Of a DNA stretch of 16,064 nucleotides, positions 8,520 through 15,326 are shown in pieces. Both the position numbers and the translations under genes were made by a program. Positions within the stretch are counted from its first letter, which is position 1; each line of letters opens with the position of its first letter. This DNA comes from Comamonadaceae bacterium (lineage in GTDB: Bacteria; Pseudomonadota; Gammaproteobacteria; Burkholderiales; Burkholderiaceae_C), in NCBI GenBank assembly GCA_947466165.1, contig CANIDW010000006.1:1-16064 (forward strand). Direction: 5' to 3'. The notes beneath the pieces are model-generated. The model was not told the DNA's origin. It saw only the letters and a program-made list of their open reading frames with translations, and searched no databases.

Positions 8520-8672
8520 ATGGAAAAACCCTTGTTTTGGGGGGATAAGTACTTGATGCATACCTGCCAAGCATCTGTTCGGGCACAAGTCAAAGGCCGT
8601 AACCAAGTGATCAAGACCGAAGTTCGGACCATGAACGCGCAGGACGCGCGTTGGTTGCTATGGGCTGAGTAA
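8520..8672 (+). CDS. Possible small protein (50 aa), unrecognised
   Basis: An ATG-initiated frame starting MEKPLFWGDKYLMHTCQ and ending NAQDARWLLWAE-stop. Its composition looks protein-like: balanced, with a tryptophan-rich amphipathic C-terminus and few rare residues. However, no good Shine-Dalgarno sequence precedes it (AGGAAG is about 20 bases upstream), and it begins just beyond direct repeat B. It may be a genuine small gene or the tail of a larger gene whose 5' part was lost when the repeat region formed. No family is recognised. Confidence 0.3.
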   Translation: MEKPLFWGDKYLMHTCQASVRAQVKGRNQVIKTEVRTMNAQDARWLLWAE

Positions 8673-8706
8673 GGATTTCATAGCATTCTGGCTGGCCATA
8701 GCCAGA

Positions 8707-9063
8707 TCAATACTCACTGGGCAGCATGATCACCCAGTGCTCACCGTCCCAACAGGCATACAAAGATATGGCCTGCATTGGGAAGTCGGTGTACGGGATC
8801 TCTTGGCGAGCGTGCTCACTGCCACTGCCATCTTCGTAGATCATCGTTGCCCTGTTGCCGTCGACGGTCATGCGTACTTGCACAAACCAGTCCTCTGTGC
8901 CAATCTCGCTGAGGTGACTGGCAATCGCATCCATCATCCAAAAACACTGGCACTCTTCTGCCAAGTACTTGGTGCCATCAGTCAGCAAGTGCCTGCGGCT
9001 GATGCGGTGGTACTTCTCAGTGCCAGTGAAGTGGCTCAGTTGCGCGGGGTCGAATTTTTTCAT
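8707..9063 (-). CDS. DUF6876-like hypothetical protein
   Basis: A 118-residue protein that I recall as DUF6876-like, a family of unknown function common on phages, plasmids and other mobile DNA. Characteristic pieces are an opening FDPAQLSHFTGTEKYHR (residues 4-20), then LLTDGTKYLAEECQCFWMMDAIAS, and a closing IPYTDFPMQAISLY ending in the family-typical MLPSEY. It has no signal peptide or membrane helix. The Shine-Dalgarno sequence AAGGA lies about 8 bases before the ATG, and the promoter at 9094-9122 is of the shared accessory type. A small hairpin, CTGGC/GCCAG (8688-8705), overlaps the 3' end without a clear U-tract. The presence of this family right of thiC suggests that mobile DNA lies on both sides of thiC. 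Confidence 0.8.
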   Translation of the reverse strand: MKKFDPAQLSHFTGTEKYHRISRRHLLTDGTKYLAEECQCFWMMDAIASHLSEIGTEDWFVQVRMTVDGNRATMIYEDGSGSEHARQEIPYTDFPMQAISLYACWDGEHWVIMLPSEY

Positions 9064-9093
9064 CGCTGCGTCCTTCTTTGATTGAATGACTAC

Positions 9094-9122
9094 AGTTTTG
9101 TTTCAGACACGAAAATGGACAA
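9094..9122 (-). promoter_or_regulatory. Promoter of the DUF6876-like gene (shared design)
   Basis: On the minus strand, CGGTTGTCC contains the -35 TTGTCC (9122-9117). It is followed by a 17-base spacer with TCTGA and the -10-like AAAACT (9099-9094). The -10 is poorer than in the two sister promoters, but the CGGTTG..CCA and TCTGAAA blocks are conserved in the same places. Confidence 0.45.
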
Positions 9123-9129
9123 CCGGCAT

Positions 9130-9159
9130 TTGGTAACCCGATATCTTGGCGGGGTACCG
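9130..9159. repeat. 30-bp recurring element, copy 2, forming a stem-loop
   Basis: Carries the GGTAACCCG...TTGGCGGG core. Here the arms GGTAACCCG (9132-9140) and CGGGGTACC (9150-9158) pair with a single mismatch around a 9-base loop. It sits just upstream of the DUF6876-like promoter. Confidence 0.5.
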
Positions 9160-9164
9160 AGTAA

Positions 9165-9182
9165 AAATCACCATGGTGATTT
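9165..9182. repeat. 18-bp perfect palindrome
   Basis: AAATCACCATGGTGATTT is self-complementary throughout, seven bases after recurring-element copy 2. A perfect dyad of this length in non-coding DNA is typical of a repressor or recombinase binding site. The protein that would bind it is unknown. Confidence 0.6.
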
Positions 9183-9430
9183 GCCAAGTACTCCACCTAA
9201 ATTTTTCGAAGCCCAATTTTTTAGCCCTGCAGGACTCATTCGGGCTGCAGATCAAGATCACGCTGCTTATTCAAATTTCACCGGCACAGAGCAAAAATTG
9301 ACGCGCTACAACGCCCTATAGCGCACCGTTTGCGTCGCTCGAATACTCGGGTTGCTGAAAGCCCTGATTAGCGCTTGTAGGGCTGATTTGAAGCGGGCAC
9401 TTGCTGGGCACTCAATGAGTGCGAACGCAC

Positions 9431-9474
9431 GGCGGAAATCTATGAAAACCCAACTTTTCCATGATTTCACCGCC
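9431..9474. repeat. Large imperfect inverted repeat upstream of the small recombinase
   Basis: GGCGGAAATCTATGAAAA (9431-9448) faces TTTTCCATGATTTCACCGCC (9455-9474) across a 6-base spacer. The arms pair almost throughout, with small bulges. It lies in the 9064-9644 gap, which holds no credible gene. That gap also contains a single DnaA-box-like TTATCCACA (9514-9522) and several short stem-loops (for example AGCCCT/AGGGCT near 9360-9385). Confidence 0.55.
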
Positions 9475-9548
9475 TAAGCTTTGAAATCATTGAAGAAAAA
9501 AACCGTCAAAAAGTTATCCACAGCCAGTTCAATTCGCCCTGCTCTAGC

Positions 9549-9578
9549 TCGGTAACCCGCCACTTTGGCGGGACTCAG
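9549..9578. repeat. 30-bp recurring element, copy 3, with hairpin
   Basis: Same core as copies 1 and 2, ending GGACTCAG as in copy 1. A perfect 6-bp stem CCCGCC/GGCGGG (9556-9561, 9567-9572) lies inside it. A possible promoter for the small recombinase overlaps: TTGGCG (9565-9570), an 18-base spacer, then TAAATA (9589-9594). A protein bound here would therefore compete with RNA polymerase. Confidence 0.5.
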
Positions 9579-9644
9579 GTTGCTCTGATAAATATGTGAA
9601 AACACAATGCAATTAACGCAAACACATGATTTAGGAGAACTTGA

Positions 9645-10217
9645 ATGGCACAAGCAAAAACACTGACAAAAGAAGAGATGACGCGTGTACTGGACTACAT
9701 CAACACACGCCGCTTCGCGCCGCGCAACAGAGCAATGATGTTGCTCACACACCTAGCTGGTTTAAGAATTGGCGAAGTCGCTTGCCTGCGTTGGAGCGAT
9801 GTGATGAACTTAGACGGAACTGTGAAAGATGAGATTCGCTTGCTACCCGATATGACTAAGGGCAGACACGCTCGCACAGTTTTCGTCAACATCCGGCTGC
9901 GCGAGGAATTGCAGGCCTACGCAGCTCAAGCAAAATGCGCGGACCGTAGCTACCCATTCTTTGCAAGCCAAAAAAGCGTCCGAGCTGGATTCGGCGCAAA
10001 CAGCTTGGCACAAACGTTCGCCCTGCTCTACGCGGGCGCTGGACTTGAAGGCGCCAGCAGTCACAGCGGTCGTAGGACGTTCTTAACAAACTTAGCCAAC
10101 AAAGGCACTGCCATACACATTCTGAAAACGCTGGCTGGCCACCGCAGCATCAGCACCACCGCTTCTTATCTGTACAGCAGCCCGAGCCAGTTGAAAGCTG
10201 CAGTGGAGCTTGTCTAA
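9645..10217 (+). CDS. Minimal tyrosine recombinase (catalytic domain only, FimB/FimE size)
   Basis: A 190-residue tyrosine recombinase with all catalytic residues: R41 in LAGLRIGE, K72 in MTKGRHAR, H140-SG-R143, H166 in LAGHRSIS, and nucleophile Y175 in TTASYLY. It lacks the usual N-terminal core-binding domain of about 100 residues, as do the FimB/FimE DNA-inversion enzymes. It is intact rather than truncated, because the ATG follows a good Shine-Dalgarno sequence (AGGAGA, 8 bases away) and upstream DNA in frame does not encode the missing domain. The upstream region is rich in dyads (9431-9474, 9549-9578). It might invert or excise nearby DNA, possibly acting on those dyads. It is only distantly related to the 341-residue recombinase at 1622-2647. 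No gene follows until the convergent gene at 10356. Confidence 0.9.
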   Translation: MAQAKTLTKEEMTRVLDYINTRRFAPRNRAMMLLTHLAGLRIGEVACLRWSDVMNLDGTVKDEIRLLPDMTKGRHARTVFVNIRLREELQAYAAQAKCADRSYPFFASQKSVRAGFGANSLAQTFALLYAGAGLEGASSHSGRRTFLTNLANKGTAIHILKTLAGHRSISTTASYLYSSPSQLKAAVELV

Positions 10218-10355
10218 GACGCTATGAAATGTGTCTATGGGTTTGGGGAAATACCAAGCCTCAAAAAATTCTCAAACACCAGAAGCCTCCATGAGCCGCC
10301 AAGCTACCCCACGAAATCGGAGGGCAATACGACATATAACAGGAGCCTACATCTG

Positions 10356-11189
10356 TTATTTGAACGTCACGCCAGCATTTGATTCAACCGATCCAACCAA
10401 ACTATCAACCAAGGCGCCAGAACCTAATTGGTTAGAGGCCGACTGGCATAGATCCGCAACCAAGTTAGACAGGACTATGGGCGTACCCGCCCTCATCGCC
10501 AGTTGCGACACCAGCCTCAACTTAAACACCATGTCAGATAACAACGCATCGGAGGTACTTTGCCGATCGACCAAGAATGGCAATACATGTTCTGTCGCAC
10601 TGTTGGCGCCAGAACTGCGGTTGAGTACGGTCGCCATGTCTTGAATAGACAAGCCGTTCTTGAAACCCAATGCGGCACATTCGTAGGTGATCATGCGGTT
10701 GCATGCAGCAATAGCAGATACAAGCGCATTCGCAGTATGTCCGCTGCCACTTTCGCCAAAGTAGATCAGCTTCGGACACATGGTTTCCAGAAGTGGGCGC
10801 AGCGCATCGACTGCAGCAGCTGAACCGCCACAAAAAGTCGCAGATGACTCGGGGAAAACGGAAACCTTTTCGCATTGGATTGGGGCGTCAATCAAGCTCA
10901 AGCCAAACTCTACGAGCTCAAGGGCCAGTGAGCGGGTCTGATCCGGGTCTACTGTTGTTTGATCTATCACAAAACGAGCGCGAACGGGACCCGGTACGAG
11001 GAGCCCGCATCGCTTTAGATAGTCCTTGATTCCAATCGCTGAATACTCTGCAAAAACAATTACATCGCACTCGGAAACGGCCGGATTTTCAGTACCGGCA
11101 TGGGGGAAAATTTTCACCTCAAACTGATCGATAACCCGTTTGATGAGAATTTCGGTCAAGGCCCCCTGGCCAACAAATCCAATGATCAT
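10356..11189 (-). CDS. Degenerate beta-hydroxyacid dehydrogenase-like protein
   Basis: A 277-residue member of the 3-hydroxyisobutyrate / beta-hydroxyacid dehydrogenase superfamily, diverged at functional sites. The dinucleotide motif reads GFVGQGALT instead of GFIGLGxMG, the acidic residue after the second strand is absent (VKIFPH), and the substrate loop DAPVSGG is DAPIQCE (101-107). The catalytic lysine of GxGxxxKxxNN is Asn154 (SGSGHTAN154ALVS), and the paired asparagines are also lost. Overall length and the helical C-terminal domain are kept, and no frameshift is visible. It overlaps its canonical neighbour by 4 bases (ATGA, 11186-11189), so the two are translationally coupled. It may be a non-catalytic partner or may have a new activity. 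A short dyad ATAACAG/CTGTTAT (10336-10359) spans its stop. Confidence 0.8.
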   Translation of the reverse strand: MIIGFVGQGALTEILIKRVIDQFEVKIFPHAGTENPAVSECDVIVFAEYSAIGIKDYLKRCGLLVPGPVRARFVIDQTTVDPDQTRSLALELVEFGLSLIDAPIQCEKVSVFPESSATFCGGSAAAVDALRPLLETMCPKLIYFGESGSGHTANALVSAIAACNRMITYECAALGFKNGLSIQDMATVLNRSSGANSATEHVLPFLVDRQSTSDALLSDMVFKLRLVSQLAMRAGTPIVLSNLVADLCQSASNQLGSGALVDSLVGSVESNAGVTFK

Positions 11190-12103
11190 GAGACTTCCTT
11201 GTCCTTGGGCGCATCTTTGGATGCAACAAAACTTGTTCCAGCCATACGCTCAACCAAACCAATAATTTCCTCGAGTTGCGACTGGGGACCCAAGGTATTT
11301 AACCCGATCTGCAATAAGCCACGGCCAACACCTGCGATTGGCATGGGAACGCCCTTTACAGTGCCCAGCATGATGGCTTGGTTCATATCTTTTACTTGAA
11401 GAGCCAGGTGGAACTTCGTCGACTGACGTCCGGCGGCGATATTGGGCAGCATGCCCTGAGATGTGTAGGTTCTGCCTGCCGTATGGTTGAGAGCCTCCGT
11501 CAAAGACTCCAGAGACAAGCCTAACTTGCGCCCCAATGCGACAGTTTCCAGCGTTGCCAGACGGCAGCCTACGTTCATCAAATTGTTCACCGACTTCATG
11601 GTCTGCCCGTTGCCCACGCGCGCGCCGCAATAAAACACATTAGGGCTGATGTCACGCAGCAAGGCCTCTACTTTTTTGAAGACCTCCGAGGGGCCGGATG
11701 CGATGATGGCGATCGTACCTGCGCTCGCTGTAGTGATAGCGCCAGAAACTGGCGCATCCAGCATAGATACGCCTATCTTTAAAAGCTGTTGCGCGAATTC
11801 GTATGTTTCACCGGGTACGCCACTGGTCTGGTCAATCACCACAGCGCCGGCTGACAAGCCTTGAGCTAAGCCCTCAGGTCCGAAGAGGACCTGCTTTACA
11901 TCTGAACTTCGGGGCAAGCATAAAATTACAACATCGCAATCACTTGCCAATTCGGCACATGTGCTTGCGCTCTTTGCGCCTTGGGCACAAAAGTCATTGA
12001 CGATTGACTTGTTCAAGTCAAACACAGTCAGACTGTGCTTGCCCACAAGATGCCGCGCTAACGCCCCACCCATCGCGCCCAACCCAATATATCCAACACG
12101 CAT
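11186..12103 (-). CDS. NAD(P)-dependent beta-hydroxyacid dehydrogenase (3-hydroxyisobutyrate dehydrogenase / tartronate semialdehyde reductase type)
   Basis: A 305-residue oxidoreductase with the complete family signature: nucleotide-binding GYIGLGAMGGALARH (4-18) with D29 after the second strand (suggesting NAD preference), the substrate loop DAPVSGAITTASAGT (116-130), and the catalytic motif GNGQTMK170SVNN (164-174). Family members interconvert beta-hydroxyacids and semialdehydes or keto acids, such as 3-hydroxyisobutyrate or tartronate semialdehyde. The exact substrate cannot be told from motifs. It is first in a two-gene leftward operon, overlapping its degenerate paralogue by 4 bases. 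It diverges from the Fe-ADH-like gene across about 165 bases (12104-12268) that should hold both promoters. The ATG at 12103 is preceded by only a weak ribosome-binding sequence. Confidence 0.9.
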   Translation of the reverse strand: MRVGYIGLGAMGGALARHLVGKHSLTVFDLNKSIVNDFCAQGAKSASTCAELASDCDVVILCLPRSSDVKQVLFGPEGLAQGLSAGAVVIDQTSGVPGETYEFAQQLLKIGVSMLDAPVSGAITTASAGTIAIIASGPSEVFKKVEALLRDISPNVFYCGARVGNGQTMKSVNNLMNVGCRLATLETVALGRKLGLSLESLTEALNHTAGRTYTSQGMLPNIAAGRQSTKFHLALQVKDMNQAIMLGTVKGVPMPIAGVGRGLLQIGLNTLGPQSQLEEIIGLVERMAGTSFVASKDAPKDKEVS

Positions 12104-12268
12104 TGCAGTTCTCCCGATACCCTATTTTGTATTTGGATTAATAGTAAGTCGAGTCGCAATTTCTGCTTGGACGGTAAGGAAGTCTGACCTACGGTTGGTT
12201 AGCTCAAATTACTAAAGTACCAAGAAAATGCGTCTGGACACTACCGGCAAAGCACGATTACATTGACC

Positions 12269-13486
12269 ATGAGCAAAGGCAACAACTTTAAGCCAACTTT
12301 TAATCACTCATCCCAAATCAGTTTCATGCCAATCAACGACTCTTTTTCTTACCAACACGTTTCCGCCGAACTGAGAGTCTTTCATGGAAGCGACAGTCTG
12401 GCATCTCTGAAACGTGAGCTTGATCGCGCCGGATTCCAACGCGCAGTAGTAGTTTGCGGCAACACTATCAGCCAAGGTAGCGTACTGGATACTCTGCGAA
12501 ATCAGATGGGTACCTCTTTAGCTGCTGTTGCAGCGACTGCCAAGGAGCACAGCCCAGCTTCAAGGGTAGAGGAGACAGTACGCATCTTCGAAGAGGTGAA
12601 TGCCGATGCGATCATTGCAGTAGGCGGTGGATCAGCTGCGGTAACTGCCAGGGCAGCTTCCATTCTGGCTGGAGAAAAGAAACCACTTGCTGAGCTTTGC
12701 ACGCGTCGCTTGCCAGACGGGAAATTCGAGAGCCCACGTCTTAACGCCCCGAAGTTACCTATTTTTGTAGTGCCAACCACGCCAAGTACGGCCTTCGTCA
12801 AGGCTGGAAGTGCAGTACACGATGAAGCAGGCCAGCGGCTTGCACTTTTTGACCCAAAGACGCGTGCGCGCGGCATATTTGTGCATCCGGAATTTGTAGC
12901 AACTGCACCTGTTGAACTGGTGCGAAATGCCGCACTCAATGCCTTTGCAAATGCTGTCGAAGCGCTCGAGTCGCCAAGATGCGATCCGATATCTGAAGCT
13001 TTTTTAATGCAATCCTTACGGATTTTGAGTAGAAAATTACCTTTGCTAGAGGGTGGTACGGGCACAGAGATACGTGAAAATTTAGTCATCGCAGCCCTAC
13101 TTTGCGGCCGCGGAACAGAACAAGGGGGTGCAGGGCTTGCTTCTGTGCTGGCACATGCAATTGGTCGACGGAATCATGTGGCCAACGGCATCGTGAATGC
13201 CATCGTATTGCCGCACACGATGCACTACAACATGCCAGCAACCCAGGACAGACAAGCAGCGATCTTAGAGGGGCTTGGTATTACAGCTGGTACAGAAGCT
13301 GGTAAAGCTGTATCGTCGTTTTTGGCAAAGCTAGATGCCCCAACCACTTTGCGGGCTATTGCTGTACCTGAGAATGAATTATTGGAAATTGCAGAAGCAG
13401 CCATGCTCGACTGGTTCATCAGTCGGGCACCCAGGTACGTACCGAACGCTGAAGCGCTTAAGAAAATCCTTCAGGCCGCTTGGTAA
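12269..13486 (+). CDS. Iron-containing alcohol dehydrogenase / maleylacetate reductase-fold protein lacking metal ligands
   Basis: About 405 residues of the group III (Fe-ADH) dehydrogenase fold. The nucleotide-binding GGGS motif is present (VGGGSAAVTARAA), as are VVPTTPSTAF, the NAFANAVEA helix, LAHAIG and NAIVLPH. Aligned on E. coli FucO, metal ligands D196, H200, H263 and H277 correspond to N224, N228, S292 and N306, so all four are replaced. The FucO H267 equivalent (H296 in LAHAIG) is kept. Maleylacetate reductases share the first D-to-N change, so that family may be closest, but the other losses go further. The start is uncertain: the frame extends to a TTG at 12263, ATG at 12269 is chosen, and ATG at 12326 would fit the usual N-terminus better; none has a strong Shine-Dalgarno sequence. 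It converges on the LysR gene with 4 bases between stops. Confidence 0.85.
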   Translation: MSKGNNFKPTFNHSSQISFMPINDSFSYQHVSAELRVFHGSDSLASLKRELDRAGFQRAVVVCGNTISQGSVLDTLRNQMGTSLAAVAATAKEHSPASRVEETVRIFEEVNADAIIAVGGGSAAVTARAASILAGEKKPLAELCTRRLPDGKFESPRLNAPKLPIFVVPTTPSTAFVKAGSAVHDEAGQRLALFDPKTRARGIFVHPEFVATAPVELVRNAALNAFANAVEALESPRCDPISEAFLMQSLRILSRKLPLLEGGTGTEIRENLVIAALLCGRGTEQGGAGLASVLAHAIGRRNHVANGIVNAIVLPHTMHYNMPATQDRQAAILEGLGITAGTEAGKAVSSFLAKLDAPTTLRAIAVPENELLEIAEAAMLDWFISRAPRYVPNAEALKKILQAAW

Positions 13487-13490
13487 GATC

Positions 13491-14420
13491 CTAGAGTAGC
13501 AACTTGATGACCTCAAGCATTCGGTCAAGCGTGGGCGGCTTCTCACCTTTGACCCATCCTAAAATAAATGTCGTTGGATATTCAACGTCAGCCAATGGAA
13601 TGACCGAAAGACTTGATGGGTATGCAAAACCTTTACCAGTGACGACCAATCCGACACCCATCCCCACAGAAATCAAATTCAATTGCGTCGAAATTGTTTG
13701 GACTTCCTGAAAGACAGTGGGTTCAAATCCGGCCTTCTGACACAGCGTGTAAAGCGGTCCGAAGCCGGGGCTGGCACTTGAATTAGGAACGACTACGAAG
13801 CGCTCGCTCGCTAAATTTGTAAGCGTTACAGATTTTTTTTGTGCCAACGGATGGTCGTTTGACATTGCGACGCCCATCGTACCGGTCTGAATTTTGAACC
13901 AGTCAAGAACGGTCTCATCCTGAGCCGCAACACTGATACTTGGCTTTTTGCGCGACAAAACTCTGCTGGGACCAAAATGCATGAACCCTGCGTCAATGCG
14001 CCCATCTGCAAGTGCCCGACGTTGATCTGTCGTTGACATCTCTATCAAAGTCAGGTGTACATCGGGATATGTTTCCCTGAAAAGCTTGATTGAATCGCGA
14101 AATAGCGAATTCAGAAGCGTGAGGGAACCGTAACCGATCTTCAGTGATCCACTATTACCGTTACCGACCCGCTTGACCATCGCCAATGCCACGTCGAGGT
14201 CCTTCATCAAACCCTGGACCTTCGGCAGCAGGGCACGCCCAGCTTCAGTCAGTTTGACCCGGTGGGCTAATCGCTCAAAGAGCGGCGTGCGCAACTCATT
14301 TTCCAGATCCGCAATGATCTGAGAGACAGCTGGGCGAGTGACGTGCAAGCGATCGGAGGCGCGCCCGAAATGCTCCTCTTCGGCGGCCGCCATAAAGTAG
14401 CGTAAGTGTCTGAGTTCCAT
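13491..14420 (-). CDS. LysR-family transcriptional regulator
   Basis: A 309-residue LysR-type regulator. The N-terminal winged helix-turn-helix begins MELRHLRYFMAAAEEEHFGR, with the recognition segment LHVTRPAVSQIIADLE (25-40) and the family-typical LFERLAHRVKLTEAGRALL (48-66). An effector-binding domain (about 90-300) starts at SLKIGYGSLTLLNS. Such proteins usually activate nearby catabolic genes in response to a pathway intermediate and repress themselves. A 23-bp dyad lies 14 bases upstream of the ATG. The upstream neighbour on the same strand is the SDR gene, 126 bases away. Probable targets are the surrounding dehydrogenase and receptor genes. The inducer is unknown. Confidence 0.95.
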   Translation of the reverse strand: MELRHLRYFMAAAEEEHFGRASDRLHVTRPAVSQIIADLENELRTPLFERLAHRVKLTEAGRALLPKVQGLMKDLDVALAMVKRVGNGNSGSLKIGYGSLTLLNSLFRDSIKLFRETYPDVHLTLIEMSTTDQRRALADGRIDAGFMHFGPSRVLSRKKPSISVAAQDETVLDWFKIQTGTMGVAMSNDHPLAQKKSVTLTNLASERFVVVPNSSASPGFGPLYTLCQKAGFEPTVFQEVQTISTQLNLISVGMGVGLVVTGKGFAYPSSLSVIPLADVEYPTTFILGWVKGEKPPTLDRMLEVIKLLL

Positions 14421-14433
14421 GGTCTGATAGTAC

Positions 14434-14456
14434 CCGCAACCGTCAATTAGTTGCGG
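14434..14456. promoter_or_regulatory. Dyad operator upstream of the lysR gene
   Basis: Perfect 7-bp inverted arms CCGCAAC (14434-14440) and GTTGCGG (14450-14456) are separated by 9 bases, a geometry compatible with a LysR dimer site. It lies 14-36 bases before the start codon, suggesting autoregulation. I found no identical copy between the divergent genes at 12104-12268. Confidence 0.5.
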
Positions 14457-14546
14457 ATCTGGTAGGCAGCAAATGAAATACGAAAGTACGCTTTGCGCGC
14501 AAACCCTTGCTGTGGATTCGTTTGCAGCTGTATCGAGCTGCGGGCT

Positions 14547-15287
14547 TTAGTGAAACGACCGGCCACCGTCAGCCGCCAATGTAGCGCCAGTCACATAAGA
14601 GGACTGAAGACTGCTGAGGAACAGGATAACGTCCGCTATTTCCTCCGGCTCCGCAAGGCGCTTCAGCGCATAGTTACCCACGTTGGCGCGAAAACCATCC
14701 GCCATAGGGGTATTGACCATACCCGGACACACAGTATTCACACGAATAAGCGGGGCCAACTCAGCAGCCAACGCGCGACCAAGGTTCACGACGGCACCTT
14801 TGGAGGCTGCATAAGCAGTGAGCCCCGGAGCATTTGGAAGCAAGCCAGCCGCAGATGCGATATTCACAATCGTGGCGCCGTCCGGCGCCTGATTTAGCCA
14901 AGGCAAGCAGTTGCGAACGGTAAGGTAAGTCCCTGTCAGGTTCACATCAAGGGTTCTGCGCCAGGAGGACACAGGGACCTCCCCAAGCGGCCCGACGATC
15001 ATGATCCCAGCTGCATTGACTACGCCATCGATGCCACCCATAGCCTGCGCAGCCTTTTCAATGGCCGCAGCATTTGAATCCTCATTGGATACATCGACTT
15101 GGACTGCATAACCACCGGTTTCCTTCGCGGTCGCCTGTGCACTCTCGTAGTTCAGGTCCAGGATTGCCACCGATGCCCCCTCCCTGGCAAAAAGCATCGC
15201 TGTTGCTTTGCCAATGCCAGAGCCGGCACCGGTGACAACGACACGCCGGCCGGTGAGCCGGGCAAGACCCGTAGATGGTTCTTTCAT
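14547..15287 (-). CDS. SDR-family NAD(P)-dependent oxidoreductase
   Basis: A 246-residue classical short-chain dehydrogenase/reductase. It has the cofactor motif TGAGSGIG (19-26), an acidic D44 after the second strand (AILDLN) favouring NAD(H), DVS near 65-67, NAAG (91-94), and the catalytic tetrad N116, S145, Y159 and K163 (YAASK). The C-terminal ATLAADGGRS segment is also typical. It would oxidise an alcohol or reduce a ketone; the substrate is unknown. I chose ATG 15287 because GGAG lies 8 bases upstream. The in-frame GTG at 15296 would overlap that ribosome-binding site. The Bug receptor gene ends 39 bases upstream, so the two are probably co-transcribed, which links uptake with oxidation. 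Confidence 0.93.
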   Translation of the reverse strand: MKEPSTGLARLTGRRVVVTGAGSGIGKATAMLFAREGASVAILDLNYESAQATAKETGGYAVQVDVSNEDSNAAAIEKAAQAMGGIDGVVNAAGIMIVGPLGEVPVSSWRRTLDVNLTGTYLTVRNCLPWLNQAPDGATIVNIASAAGLLPNAPGLTAYAASKGAVVNLGRALAAELAPLIRVNTVCPGMVNTPMADGFRANVGNYALKRLAEPEEIADVILFLSSLQSSYVTGATLAADGGRSFH

Positions 15288-15309
15288 GCCGTTCACTCCA
15301 CTTTCATTT

Positions 15310-15326
15310 ACCCAAAGTATTTGGGT
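15310..15326 (-). other. Intercistronic hairpin between the Bug and SDR genes
   Basis: CCCAAAGTATTTGGG (15311-15325), extended by one A-T pair to 15310-15326, forms a stem with a 3-base loop directly after the Bug stop codon. No T-run follows on the minus strand, so it is more likely an mRNA-stabilising or attenuating hairpin than a full terminator. Confidence 0.45.

Noticed and set aside
8405..8632. 75-codon minus-strand ORF in the thiC-DUF6876 gap
   Set aside because: It runs through repeat B with a frame different from copy A, has no Shine-Dalgarno sequence, and overlaps a more protein-like plus-strand frame.
9082..9321. 79-codon plus-strand ORF upstream of the small recombinase
   Set aside because: It runs through the DUF6876 promoter, a stem-loop and a palindrome; composition and lack of a ribosome-binding site argue against coding.
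9514..9522. DnaA box as evidence of a replication origin
   Set aside because: Only one perfect box was found, without an AT-rich unwinding region, initiator gene or clear iterons; one 9-mer can occur by chance.
12263..12268. TTG at 12263 as the start of the Fe-ADH-like gene
   Set aside because: An ATG lies two codons later, no Shine-Dalgarno sequence favours the TTG, and family alignment suggests an even later start may be correct.
15288..15296. GTG at 15296 as the SDR start
   Set aside because: It overlaps the GGAG that is correctly spaced for the ATG at 15287.
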